Part shown: positions 34,794-43,773 of the stretch, piece by piece
Layout: each line of letters opens with the position of its first letter
Numbering within the stretch: position 1 is the first letter of the stretch
Source of the DNA: Actinoallomurus soli
GTDB taxonomy: Bacteria > Actinomycetota > Actinomycetes > Streptosporangiales > Streptosporangiaceae
Assembly (NCBI RefSeq): GCF_024055715.1
Contig: NZ_JAMXMV010000014.1
Span: 141,202 to 205,201 of the forward strand
Length of the DNA stretch: 64,000 bases
Direction: 5' to 3'
Translations under genes and position numbers: made by a program
The notes under the pieces: generated by a model
Told to the model about the DNA's origin: nothing
Databases searched by the model: none
Seen by the model: the letters and a program-made list of their open reading frames with translations, nothing else

Positions 34794-36164
34794 ATGCGAC
34801 CGACGCGTCAGCTCCTCGCCGTGACCGCCGCCGCGGTGATCGCCGCGGTCGCCGTGACGGCCGTGCCCCATCCCCGGTCCGCCCGTGCGGCCGCGTGTCC
34901 CGTGGTGAGCGTTCCGGGCGCGGAGCGGCAGGTCTCCGCGTGCCTGGCCGATCTGACGACGGCCGGTACGGTGGCCACCGGCCACACCGTGCCGGCCGAC
35001 TGGGCCGGTCTGCAGCCCGCCGGCGCGCGCAACCCCAGCGGCGTGCCGGGCCTGCAGATCGACGGCTATTTCCCCGACACCTCGACGACGAACACGAACA
35101 ACGGCTGGGACCACGACTCCCAGTTCGTCCTCCGGCTGCCGGAGCACTGGACCGGCGGGCTGGTCGTCGCGGGTTCGCCGGGCAACCGGCGGCAGTACGC
35201 GAACGACTTCGCCATCTCCGACTGGGTGCTGGCGCGCGGCTACGCGTACGCGGCGACCGACAAGGGCAACACCGGCGCGCAGTTCTATCGCGACGGGACG
35301 CGGCCCGGTGACGCCATGGCCGAGTGGAACCGGCGGCTGACACAGCTGACGTTCGCCGCGAAGGCGGCCGTGGCGCGCAGGTACGGCCGGCCTCCGGCGC
35401 GGACGTTCGCGGCGGGGATCTCCAACGGCGGCTACCTGGTGCGCTGGCAGTTGGAGAACCGGCCCGGCCTGTACGACGGCGGCCTGGACTGGGAGGGGAC
35501 GCTGTGGCGGGCCGAGGGCCCGAACCTGCTCACGTCGCTGCCGACGGCGATGCGGGAGTACCCGCGGTACGCCGCGACCGGTGACCCGGCCGCGCACGCG
35601 GCACTGCTGGGCGCGGGGTTCGCGGCCGGCTCGGAGCCGCTGTGGGACTTCCACGAGAAGGTGTACTGGGACCTGACCCAGCGGATCTACCGGCAGGAGT
35701 TCGATCCGGCGTTCAGCGCGCCGGTCGAGGCGGGCACGCCGTACTGCGCCTCCGGCACGCCCGGTTGTGACGCCGACTACGACTACGCGCGTCGGCATCG
35801 TTCGGTGCACGAGGCCGTGCGGCGTGTCGCCCTGAGCGGGCGGATCGGGCGGCCGCTCATCACGCTGCAGGGCACGCTGGACACGCTGTTGCCGATCTCC
35901 CAGGACTCCGACGTGTACGACCGGCTGGTCCGCGCCCGCGGGCGCGGCGGGCTGCACCGGTATTACCGGATCGCGGGCGGCAACCACGTCGATTCGCTGT
36001 ACGACGCGTTCCCGGATCTGCTGCGCCCGATCCTGCCGTGTTTCCATGCCGCGTTCGCGGCCCTGGAGGACTGGACCGGGCGCGGCACGCCGCCGCCTCC
36101 CGGCGGGACGGTCCCTCGCCCTACCGGCGGTGACCTGGCCAACACCTGCTCGCTCCGCAGGTGA
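34794..36164 (+). CDS. Secreted alpha/beta hydrolase, tannase / 3-hydroxybutyrate-oligomer hydrolase-like
   Basis: The 456-residue protein has a signal peptide ending near ARAA-C at residues 31-35. The mature enzyme shows a nucleophile elbow GISNGG (Ser210), an acid candidate in LQGTLDTLLPIS and His in GGNHVDSLYD near residue 400, with extra Cys pairs (PYCASGTPGCD) suggesting disulfides. It resembles actinobacterial proteins named tannase/feruloyl esterase or 3-hydroxybutyrate oligomer hydrolase. ATG 34794 is used because the signal peptide starts there. Divergence from an importer operon ending in a 3-hydroxybutyrate-type dehydrogenase favours an oligomeric hydroxyacid ester as substrate. 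Confidence 0.75.
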   Translation: MRPTRQLLAVTAAAVIAAVAVTAVPHPRSARAAACPVVSVPGAERQVSACLADLTTAGTVATGHTVPADWAGLQPAGARNPSGVPGLQIDGYFPDTSTTNTNNGWDHDSQFVLRLPEHWTGGLVVAGSPGNRRQYANDFAISDWVLARGYAYAATDKGNTGAQFYRDGTRPGDAMAEWNRRLTQLTFAAKAAVARRYGRPPARTFAAGISNGGYLVRWQLENRPGLYDGGLDWEGTLWRAEGPNLLTSLPTAMREYPRYAATGDPAAHAALLGAGFAAGSEPLWDFHEKVYWDLTQRIYRQEFDPAFSAPVEAGTPYCASGTPGCDADYDYARRHRSVHEAVRRVALSGRIGRPLITLQGTLDTLLPISQDSDVYDRLVRARGRGGLHRYYRIAGGNHVDSLYDAFPDLLRPILPCFHAAFAALEDWTGRGTPPPPGGTVPRPTGGDLANTCSLRR

Positions 36165-36198
36165 GGGGGTGCCGGTCAGGTGAGGGGGTGCCGGTCAA
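36161..36198. repeat. Exact 19-bp tandem duplication between convergent stops
   Basis: GTGAGGGGGTGCCGGTCA occurs at 36161-36178 and again at 36180-36197, 19-bp period. It covers the stop codon of the secreted hydrolase and the stop of the STAS gene, so the duplication is recent and tolerated. Confidence 0.85.
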
Positions 36199-36542
36199 AG
36201 GGCGGCGATCGCCTCGTCGACCGTGGGGTAGGAGGCGAAGACGTCGTGGAGCCCGACGATGCCGAAGACGCGGTTCAGGTCGGGGTTGAGGCCGACCAGC
36301 GCGAGGGGCGCCTTGCTCGCCTGGGCGCGGTGGTACGCGGTGACCAGCACGGTGATGCCGGTGGAGTCGCAGTAGGTCAGGTCGGTCAGGTCGATGATGA
36401 TGCCTTCGGCGGTGAAGGCCGTCTCCTGGAGGGCCTGCCGCAGGTGGGCGGCGGTGTAGTAGTCGAGCTCGCCTTCGACCGCGATCACGGCCGGGCCGGC
36501 GGGGTGGGCGTGGGTGGTGGCGGTCAGGACGCGGTCGGTCAC
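36195..36542 (-). CDS. STAS-domain anti-sigma factor antagonist
   Basis: The 115-residue protein is a single STAS domain with the phospho-site motif DLTYCDSTGITVL (Ser around residue 61). In partner switching, the unphosphorylated antagonist binds and neutralises an RsbW-type anti-sigma kinase, and PP2C phosphatases reactivate it. Its start overlaps the stop of the upstream GAF-PP2C gene (ATGA), so kinase/phosphatase control is directly coupled. No sigma-B-type sigma gene is adjacent. Confidence 0.9.
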   Translation of the reverse strand: MTDRVLTATTHAHPAGPAVIAVEGELDYYTAAHLRQALQETAFTAEGIIIDLTDLTYCDSTGITVLVTAYHRAQASKAPLALVGLNPDLNRVFGIVGLHDVFASYPTVDEAIAAL

Positions 36543-37858
36543 CGGTTCTCCTGTACGGGGACGGTGGTGTCACGGGTGGGCACGGACAGGGCCAGCAGGG
36601 CGGTGTCGTCGGTGACGCCCCTACCCAGATCCTCGAGAAGCTTGCGGACCGCCGCGAGGACGTCGTCGGCGCCCTGGGGGGCGACGGCGGTCAGGTAGGC
36701 GGTCAGTCCGTCCTCGCCGAGCATGGCGCGAATCCGGGTGCGGGCCTCGGTGAGGCCGTCGGTGTAGAGCAGGAGGGCGTCGCCGGGCGCAAGGCGGGTG
36801 CGCGTGGAGGCGAAGCGCGGGGCGGGCAGGATGCCGATGAGCTGCCCGCCGGGTGTGGGCGCCGTCTCGACGGTGCCGTCGGCGCGCACGATGACGGCCG
36901 GCGGGTGCCCGCCGCTGGCGAGGGTGACGGTGAACCCGCCGTCCTCCGCGGGTTCGAGCACGCCGAAGACGACCGTGCAGAAGCGCGGCTCGCCGCCCTG
37001 GTACTCCCCTTTGAGGACGGCGTCGAGGTTGGCCAGGACGGCGCGGGGGTCGGGGTCGTAGATCGCGGCCGCGCGCAGCGTGTAGCGGGTCAGCGAGGTC
37101 AGCGCGGCGGCCTCGGCGCCCTTGCCGCACACGTCGCCGAGGAAGAACGCCCAGCGGCCGTCGTCGAGGGGGAACAGGTCGTAGAAGTCACCGCCGATCT
37201 GGTCCGCGGAGGCGGTGTGGTAGGCCGCGGCGGAGTCCAGGCCGGGCACCGTGGGCAGGGCCGGTGGCAGCAGCGTGCGTTGCAGGGTGCGGGCGAGGGA
37301 CTCGGCGCGGGAGCGCAGTTCGCGTTCGGCGGCGACCGTGCGGTAAGCGCCGAGCCGTACCTCCAGCTGGTCCATGACCAGGGAGGCCAGGTCGGTCAGG
37401 GCCGTCAGCTGCTCGTCGGTGGCGTCGCGGGGCCGGGTGTCGGCGACGTTGACCGTGCCGAGCCGGTGCCCGTCCGCGGTGGTGATGGGCGCGGCGGCGA
37501 AGAAGCGGACGCCGGGGTCGCCGTGGACGAACGGGTTGCCCGACGTGCGCGGATCGGTGAGCGCGTCGCGCACGAGGTAGGAGGTGTCCTGCAGGACGGC
37601 GGCGGCGCACAGGCCCGGGCCGGGGGTGACCTCGGTGAGACCGGCGGACACGCCTCGGGCGGCTTTCAACCACAGCCGGTCGCCGTCGGCGAACGCCACC
37701 GTGGCGATCGGCGCGTCGAAGATGCGGGCGGCCAGGGCGGTGATGCGGTCGAAGGCGCCGTCGTGGACGTCCAGGGTCCGGTAGCGGTCCACCGCGGCCG
37801 TGCGCCGCCGCTCGCCGGCGCCGCGCGGCGCCGTGGCGGTGGCGTGTGCGGTGTCCAT
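36539..37858 (-). CDS. GAF-PP2C (SpoIIE-type) serine phosphatase
   Basis: The 439-residue protein has an N-terminal GAF domain (about residues 25-165: RIFDAPIATVAFADGDRLWL, FFAAAPITTADGHRLGTVNV), a short coiled linker (ERELRSRAESLARTLQRTL) and a SpoIIE/PP2C domain (about 195-430) with metal-binding QIGGDFYD, LGDVCGKG, SGGHPP and DTALLAL motifs. It should dephosphorylate STAS antagonists, probably the one encoded next to it. It diverges from the large hybrid kinase gene with 166 bp between starts, and both may share a promoter region. Confidence 0.92.
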   Translation of the reverse strand: MDTAHATATAPRGAGERRRTAAVDRYRTLDVHDGAFDRITALAARIFDAPIATVAFADGDRLWLKAARGVSAGLTEVTPGPGLCAAAVLQDTSYLVRDALTDPRTSGNPFVHGDPGVRFFAAAPITTADGHRLGTVNVADTRPRDATDEQLTALTDLASLVMDQLEVRLGAYRTVAAERELRSRAESLARTLQRTLLPPALPTVPGLDSAAAYHTASADQIGGDFYDLFPLDDGRWAFFLGDVCGKGAEAAALTSLTRYTLRAAAIYDPDPRAVLANLDAVLKGEYQGGEPRFCTVVFGVLEPAEDGGFTVTLASGGHPPAVIVRADGTVETAPTPGGQLIGILPAPRFASTRTRLAPGDALLLYTDGLTEARTRIRAMLGEDGLTAYLTAVAPQGADDVLAAVRKLLEDLGRGVTDDTALLALSVPTRDTTVPVQENR

Positions 37859-38024
37859 CGACGTCGTTCTCCAACCTGCGTGAATGATCCCCGGGCGAAG
37901 AGGTACAGATGTAACGGCTCGGGGACGGTTGGCCTATCCTACGGAAGCCGCCGGGCCTTCCCCATTGCAGGTCCCGGCGGGGTCGTGGCAAGGCCGGCGC
38001 GGGGTCGTGGCGAGGGAGAGGGCG

Positions 38025-41000
38025 ATGAGCGGTGCTGGTCCCAGCGGGCCGGTGGAAGACGCCGGGTCCGGGCCGCCGACGGCGGCCGGGGCGGGCGTGT
38101 TCTTCGTCGACGGGGAGGTCGGCCGGGACCTCGCCGTGGTGGATTGGGCGGCGACACCGCTCGGGCCGCCGGACGGCTGGCCGCAGAGCCTGCAGACCGC
38201 GGTCAGCATCCTGCTGTCGTCGCGGTTCTCGATGTGGATGGCGTGGGGCCCGGAGCTGACGTTCTTCTGCAACGCGGCCTACCGGCGGGACACGCTGGGC
38301 CGTAAGTACCCCTGGGCGCTCGGCCGGCCGGCCGGCGAGGTCTGGGCGGAGATCTGGGACGACATCGGCCCGCGGATCGGCACCGTGCTGAACACGGGCA
38401 AGGCCACCTGGGACGAGGCGCTGCTGCTGTTCCTGGAACGGTCGGGGTACCCCGAGGAGAGCTACCACACCTTCTCCTACAGCCCGCTGCGCGACGACGC
38501 CGGCACGGTCGTCGGCATGCTGTGCGTGGTCAGTGAGGAGACCGAGCGGGTCATCGGCGAGCGCCGCATGGCGACGCTGCGGGACCTGGGTTCCGACCCC
38601 AGCGTGGTCCGTACCGAGCAGGAGATGCTGGCCTTCGCCGGCCGCCAGCTCGGCGGCAACCTGCGGGATCTGCCGTTCACGCTGGTGTACCTGTTCGAGG
38701 ACGACGGTCCGGCGCGGCTGGCGGCCTCGACCGGGATCCAGGCCGGCCATCCGGCCGCCCCGGTGACGGTCCCGGCCGACGGCACCGGCGGCGTGTGGCC
38801 GGCGGCGGCGCTGGCGCGGGGGGAGTCCGCGCTGGTGGCCCTGGAGGGCGCCCCGTTCACCGGGCTGCCGTCCGGGGACTGGCCGGCGCCGCCCACGCAC
38901 GCGCTGGTGGTGCCGCTGCTGCAGCAGGGCAGCGCGCCGTACGGTTTCCTGGTCGCGGCGCTGAACCGGTACCGGCCGCTGGACGAGAGCTACCGGGGGT
39001 TCATCGAGCTGGCCGCCGGGCATGTCGCGGCGGGTATCGCCAGCGCCCGCAGTTACCAGGCCCAGCAGCGGCGGGCCGAGGAGCTCGCCGAGCTCGACCG
39101 CGCCAAGACCGCGTTCTTCTCCAACATCAGCCACGAGTTCCGCACCCCGCTCACCCTGATCATGGGCCCGGTCGACGAGCTGCGGAACCGGCTGGGCGCC
39201 GCCGACCCGCGGGCCCGTGAGGAGCTCGACGTCATCCGGCGCAACGGGCTGCGGCTCGGCAAGCTGGTCAACACGCTGCTGGACTTCTCCCGCATCGAGG
39301 CGGGCCGGATGCAGGCGCGGTACGAGCCGGTCGACCTGGCGACGGTGACCGCCGAGCTGGCCAGCGTGTTCCGCTCCGCGATCGAGAGGGCGGGGCTGGT
39401 CTTCGAGGTGGACTGTCCCCCGCTGCCCGAGCCGGTGTGCCTGGACCGGGGCATGTGGGAAAAGGTGATCTTCAATCTGCTGAGCAACGCGCTGAAGTTC
39501 ACCTTCGACGGCTCGGTCCGGGTGAGCGTGCGCGTGGAGGACGACCATGCGGTCGTCACCGTCGCCGACACCGGGATCGGCGTGCCCGAGGAGGAGATCC
39601 CGCGGCTGTTCGAGCGGTTCCACCGCATCGAGAAGGCCCGCTCGCGATCGAACGAGGGCAGCGGCATCGGGCTGGCGCTGGTCAAGGAGCTGATCGGCCT
39701 GCACGGTGGCACGATCAGCGCCGTCTCCGCCGAGAACCAGGGCACCACCTTCACGGTACGGATGCCGTTCGGGCACGCGCACCTGCCGCCGGACGCCCTC
39801 ATCGACGGGGACGCCGCGGCGACGGTCTCGGCGACCGCCGATCCGTTCATCCACGAGGCCCTGCGCTGGCTGCCCTCGGACCCGCAGTACGACGCCGAGA
39901 CGCAGCCCGCCTCCGAGGAGGTCGGGCCCGGCACCGGTGAGGAGCCCGCGGCCGGGCCGGGACGCGGCCTGCCGGCGCGGGTGCTGATCGCCGATGACAA
40001 CGCCGACATGCGCGAGTACCTCACCCGCCTGTTGCGCGGCGCGGGGCACCGGGTCAGCGCGGTCGAGGACGGGCAGGCCGCGCTGGAGGCCGCGCGAGCC
40101 GACGCGCCCGACCTGGTCGTCAGCGACGTGATGATGCCGCGTATGGACGGCCTGCAGCTGGTGGCCGCGCTGCGCGAGGACACGCGCACCGCGAGCATCC
40201 CCGTGCTGCTGCTGTCGGCCCGAGCGGGCCAGGACGCCTCGATCGAGGGTCTGGAGGCGGGGGCGGACGACTACCTGATCAAGCCGTTCTCCGCCGCCGA
40301 GCTGCTGGCGCGGGTGCAGGCCGTTGTCGAGCTGGCCCGCCTGCGCAGCCACCATGCCCGCTGGCGCACGGCCCTGGTCGACTCCCTGCAGGAGGCCTTC
40401 TTCGTCTGTGACGAGCAGGGCGCCGTCGTGGAGATCAACGCGGCGTTCACCGACATTCTGGGCTTCGGTGCCGAGGGCCTGCCGTACGCGCCGAGCTACC
40501 CGTGGTGGCCGGACGCCGACGGTGACCCCGAGGCTCACCGGCTCATGGCGGAGGCGTTCGCGGGGGTGCTGTCGGAGGAGCGCGGCGTCTACACCGTGCC
40601 CGTGACGCACCGTGACGGGCACCGGATGTGGATCAGTGTCGCGTTCAACCAGGTGCAGGATCTGGACACCGGGCGCCGGGTGACCGTGGGCACCTTCCGT
40701 GACGTGACGGCCGAGCACTACGCCATCCAGCGGGAGACGGCGGTGGCGGCCCTGAGCCTGCGGCTGTCCCAGGCCGCCAGCCTCGAACAGGCCCTGGCCG
40801 GCGCCCTGGAGGAGGTGCAGGCGCTCTGGCGCGCCGATCGTGTCCTGGCCGTCGTGTTCGCCGGCGGTGGCGTGCCGGTGGTGACCGGCACCGGCGGGGA
40901 CACCGCCTGGGAGGCGCTGAGCGACCAGCACCGCGCCGCGCTGACCGGGCTGCGCGACGGCCCGTCCCTGGCGCCCGCCACCAACGCCGCGGGCACGGCC

Positions 41001-42233
41001 GCGGGCGTCAGCCTCGAACATCCCCGCGGCCCGATGGTGCTGTGGCTCGACCTGGACGGTCACCGGCCGTTCACCGACCAGGACCAGACCCTGCTGTCGC
41101 TGCTGGCCGGTCACCTCGCCCAGGGGCTGGTGCGCGCCCACCAGATCGACCAGCAGCGTGAGACCGCGATCGCGCTGCAGCGGGCCATCCTCGGCCCCTC
41201 CGACCTGCCGGAGGGCTTCGCCGTCCGGTACGAACCGGCCGCCCGCCCGCTGGAGGTCGGCGGTGACTGGTACGACACGGTCCCGCTGCCCGACGGGCGC
41301 ATCGGCATCGTCGTCGGTGACTGCGTCGGCCGTGGCCTGCAGGCCGCGACGGTCATGGGGCAGCTGCGCAGCGCCTGCCGGGCACTGCTGCTGCAGGACC
41401 CGCGGCCCGACCAGGCCCTCACCGCGCTGGACCACTTCGCCGCCGGAGTCCCCGGCGCGATGTGCACGACCGTCTTCTGCGGGATCCTCGATCCGCAGAC
41501 CGGGCACCTGGCCTACTCCAGCGCCGGGCACCCGCCCGGCATCGTCGTCCATCCCGACGGCGCCCGGCATCTGCTCGAGGGCGGCCGTTCGGCTCCGCTC
41601 GCCGTGCGTCCCGGCACGCCGCGCCCGTACTCCGAGCACACCCTGCCGGCCCGCGCCACGCTGCTGATCTACACCGATGGCCTCGTCGAGCGCCGCCGCC
41701 GGCCCCTGACCGAGGGCATCGACATGGCCGGCGCGGCCGTGCAGGAGGGCCGGGAGACCGGCATCGACGTCCTGGCCAGCCAGGTCATGACCCGCCTGGC
41801 GCCCGCCGGCGGGTACGACGACGACGTCGCCCTGCTGCTCTACCGGCACCCGGCCCCGCTGGAGATGACCTTCCCCGCCGAGGCCACCCAGCTCGCGCCC
41901 GTCCGCAGGGCCCTGCGCAGCTGGCTCACCAAGTGTGACCTGCCACCCCAGATGGTGCAGAACGTGCTCGTCGCCGCCGGTGAGGCGTGCGCCAACGCCA
42001 TCGAGCACGGCCACCGCGACGCGCCCGGCGACATCGTCCGCATGCGCGCCGAAGCGCTGGTGGACCGGATGCGCCTGACCATCACCGACACCGGCCGCTG
42101 GAAGACGCCCGAACCCGAGGCCAACGCCCACCGTGGCCGTGGGCTCACCTTGATGCGCGCCATGATGCAGCACGTCACCGTCACCCCCGGCCCCGACGGC
42201 ACCACCGTCGACATGCAGACCAGGATCGCCTGA
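38025..42233 (+). CDS. Hybrid histidine kinase - receiver - PP2C phosphatase - RsbW-like kinase fusion
   Basis: In this 1402-residue multidomain regulator the order is PAS (about 35-150); GAF (about 165-335); HisKA with His370 in NISHEFRTPLTLIMGP; HATPase (about 470-590; NLLSNALKFT, VADTGIGVP, GSGIGLALV); receiver (about 650-765; IADDNADM, phospho-acceptor Asp701 in VVSDVMMPRMDG, KPF); PAS (about 785-900); GAF-like (about 905-1035); PP2C (about 1050-1275; EVGGDWYDTV, VGDCVGRG, SAGHPPG, YDDDVALLL); and a C-terminal RsbW-type HATPase (about 1280-1400; AAGEACANAIEHGH, GRGLTLMRAM). ATG 38025 follows GGGAGAGGG. It joins two-component and partner-switching signalling in one chain. Its stop overlaps the start of a STAS gene (TGATG), its likely substrate. 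Confidence 0.92.
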   Translation: MSGAGPSGPVEDAGSGPPTAAGAGVFFVDGEVGRDLAVVDWAATPLGPPDGWPQSLQTAVSILLSSRFSMWMAWGPELTFFCNAAYRRDTLGRKYPWALGRPAGEVWAEIWDDIGPRIGTVLNTGKATWDEALLLFLERSGYPEESYHTFSYSPLRDDAGTVVGMLCVVSEETERVIGERRMATLRDLGSDPSVVRTEQEMLAFAGRQLGGNLRDLPFTLVYLFEDDGPARLAASTGIQAGHPAAPVTVPADGTGGVWPAAALARGESALVALEGAPFTGLPSGDWPAPPTHALVVPLLQQGSAPYGFLVAALNRYRPLDESYRGFIELAAGHVAAGIASARSYQAQQRRAEELAELDRAKTAFFSNISHEFRTPLTLIMGPVDELRNRLGAADPRAREELDVIRRNGLRLGKLVNTLLDFSRIEAGRMQARYEPVDLATVTAELASVFRSAIERAGLVFEVDCPPLPEPVCLDRGMWEKVIFNLLSNALKFTFDGSVRVSVRVEDDHAVVTVADTGIGVPEEEIPRLFERFHRIEKARSRSNEGSGIGLALVKELIGLHGGTISAVSAENQGTTFTVRMPFGHAHLPPDALIDGDAAATVSATADPFIHEALRWLPSDPQYDAETQPASEEVGPGTGEEPAAGPGRGLPARVLIADDNADMREYLTRLLRGAGHRVSAVEDGQAALEAARADAPDLVVSDVMMPRMDGLQLVAALREDTRTASIPVLLLSARAGQDASIEGLEAGADDYLIKPFSAAELLARVQAVVELARLRSHHARWRTALVDSLQEAFFVCDEQGAVVEINAAFTDILGFGAEGLPYAPSYPWWPDADGDPEAHRLMAEAFAGVLSEERGVYTVPVTHRDGHRMWISVAFNQVQDLDTGRRVTVGTFRDVTAEHYAIQRETAVAALSLRLSQAASLEQALAGALEEVQALWRADRVLAVVFAGGGVPVVTGTGGDTAWEALSDQHRAALTGLRDGPSLAPATNAAGTAAGVSLEHPRGPMVLWLDLDGHRPFTDQDQTLLSLLAGHLAQGLVRAHQIDQQRETAIALQRAILGPSDLPEGFAVRYEPAARPLEVGGDWYDTVPLPDGRIGIVVGDCVGRGLQAATVMGQLRSACRALLLQDPRPDQALTALDHFAAGVPGAMCTTVFCGILDPQTGHLAYSSAGHPPGIVVHPDGARHLLEGGRSAPLAVRPGTPRPYSEHTLPARATLLIYTDGLVERRRRPLTEGIDMAGAAVQEGRETGIDVLASQVMTRLAPAGGYDDDVALLLYRHPAPLEMTFPAEATQLAPVRRALRSWLTKCDLPPQMVQNVLVAAGEACANAIEHGHRDAPGDIVRMRAEALVDRMRLTITDTGRWKTPEPEANAHRGRGLTLMRAMMQHVTVTPGPDGTTVDMQTRIA

Positions 42234-42550
42234 TGACAACCCCTCTGACCCTGACCCCGGACCGCCGACCGGACGGCACTCCCGTCCTGACCGCCGCCGG
42301 CGAGATCGACATGAGCAACAGCGCCGATCTGGCCACCGCCGTGACGACCGCCCTGGCGGACGACGGCAGTCCCCTCGTCGTCGACCTCACCGACGTGGAG
42401 TACCTCGACAGCGCGGGGCTGAGCATCCTGCTGTCCTACGCCGACCGCATCGAGGTGATCGCCACGCCGCTGCTCGGCCCGGTCCTGACGATCTGCGGCC
42501 TCACCGACCTGACCACCGTCCGCGGCCTGGACCCGACCGACTCCGCCTGA
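42233..42550 (+). CDS. STAS-domain anti-sigma factor antagonist (second)
   Basis: The 105-residue protein is a STAS domain with the phospho-site motif DVEYLDSAGLSILL (Ser about residue 61). Its start overlaps the stop of the hybrid kinase/phosphatase gene by one base (TGATG), so it is co-translated and is the obvious partner of that protein's C-terminal RsbW-like kinase and PP2C domains. It differs from the STAS protein at 36195, which suggests two parallel switches. Confidence 0.9.
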   Translation: MTTPLTLTPDRRPDGTPVLTAAGEIDMSNSADLATAVTTALADDGSPLVVDLTDVEYLDSAGLSILLSYADRIEVIATPLLGPVLTICGLTDLTTVRGLDPTDSA

Positions 42551-42634
42551 CGGTTCCGGGCGTGTGGCAGCGGTTCCGGTGACGGTGACGCACCGCGACC
42601 ACGCGACGCGGTGACGACGCGGGGGAGCCGCCCG

Positions 42635-43663
42635 CTAGGGACGCGGGTCCAGGGTGATGTGGGGGGACAGCGCGCGAAGGAAGTCGGGCGCGTCGAAGAT
42701 CTCACCGGCGGAGGCGACCCCGGCCGTCCGGGTCCGTCCGGTCAGGACGCGGTCGACCGCCTCGACGGCGAGTGGCGCGGTGACGGCGTAGATGTCCTGG
42801 CCGCTCGCCGCGGCGCGCCGTTCCCGGCCGCCGGAGCGGACGACGACGTCGACGAGGAAGGTCTGCGCGGACCGCCCTCGCGCGTCGACCGGGGCCGGCG
42901 CGGGCGTGTCCGGGTCCGACAGGTCCCTGGCCGCCTCGACCGTCATGTAGGTGCGCACGTCGGGGATGGGCAGGTGGTGGGGAACGGTGACGGCGTCGGC
43001 CATCGTGAACTCCCCGATGACGGTCCGGGGACCCATCGGCCCGGGGAAGGGCCATTCCAGGGTCGGCGGCTCGTCCTGGCGGTACTCCAGCCGCCCGTTC
43101 GCGTAACGGACGCGCCGGCCGTCCCGCCGCTGCCGGGAGACCGCGCCCGAGGCGCGCGTCCCGGCGGTGGGATGCCAGCCGCTCAGCCCGTAGGCGATGT
43201 GCGCCTCGTCGGCCGTCGTCCAGTCGTCCATCGCGGCGGTGGCCAGCAGGTCGCCGAGGCCGCCGTAGAAGGCCATCGCGGGGACGATCATCGCTCCCGC
43301 CGCGCGGGCGCGGTCGGTGAAACGCGTGAACGTGTCGACGATGGCCTCGATCTCGGCCGCCACGTCCACGTAGGGGATCCCGGCGCGCAGGGCCGCCTCG
43401 ATCACGGGGGCGGCCGTCGTGGCGAAGGGCCCGGCGCAGTTGATCACAGCCGCCGCGCCGGCCAGGGCACGGTCAAGGGACGCCGGGTCCTCGGCCGACG
43501 CCGGGCGGCCCTCCAGCCCGGCGTCGGACGCCAGCGCGTTGAGCTTCTGTGCGTCACGCCCGGACACGACCGGGACGTACCCGCGCTCCCGCAGGTGCGC
43601 CACCACGAAACGCCCGGTGTGCCCGTACGCGCCGAACACCGCCACCGTGAGTCCTGATCCCAT
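42635..43663 (-). CDS. Saccharopine dehydrogenase-like NAD(P)-binding reductase
   Basis: The 342-residue protein has a Rossmann motif FGAYGHTGRFVVAHL (about residues 10-24), AAVINCAGPFATTAAPVIEA and the saccharopine-dehydrogenase-like C-terminal fold. Relatives include trans-acting enoyl reductases and uncharacterised reductases. ATG 43663 follows GAGGAG. It is divergent from the GlxA-type regulator gene, which is frameshifted in this sequence and may once have regulated it. The substrate is unknown. Confidence 0.85.
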   Translation of the reverse strand: MGSGLTVAVFGAYGHTGRFVVAHLRERGYVPVVSGRDAQKLNALASDAGLEGRPASAEDPASLDRALAGAAAVINCAGPFATTAAPVIEAALRAGIPYVDVAAEIEAIVDTFTRFTDRARAAGAMIVPAMAFYGGLGDLLATAAMDDWTTADEAHIAYGLSGWHPTAGTRASGAVSRQRRDGRRVRYANGRLEYRQDEPPTLEWPFPGPMGPRTVIGEFTMADAVTVPHHLPIPDVRTYMTVEAARDLSDPDTPAPAPVDARGRSAQTFLVDVVVRSGGRERRAAASGQDIYAVTAPLAVEAVDRVLTGRTRTAGVASAGEIFDAPDFLRALSPHITLDPRP

Positions 43664-43773
43664 GGGTTCTCCTCGCACTCGATCGGCCTGCTGCGGTCCG
43701 TCACGCAGATCCTGGCGGGGGCGGGCGCCTCACCACGAGTGTCCGGAACGCCAACACCCGTACAATTCCGGAC

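Noticed and set aside
37188..42239. Very long open frame on the minus strand opposite the hybrid kinase
   Set aside because: It is an antisense shadow typical of GC-rich DNA; it lacks any domain, while the plus strand encodes clear kinase, receiver and phosphatase motifs.
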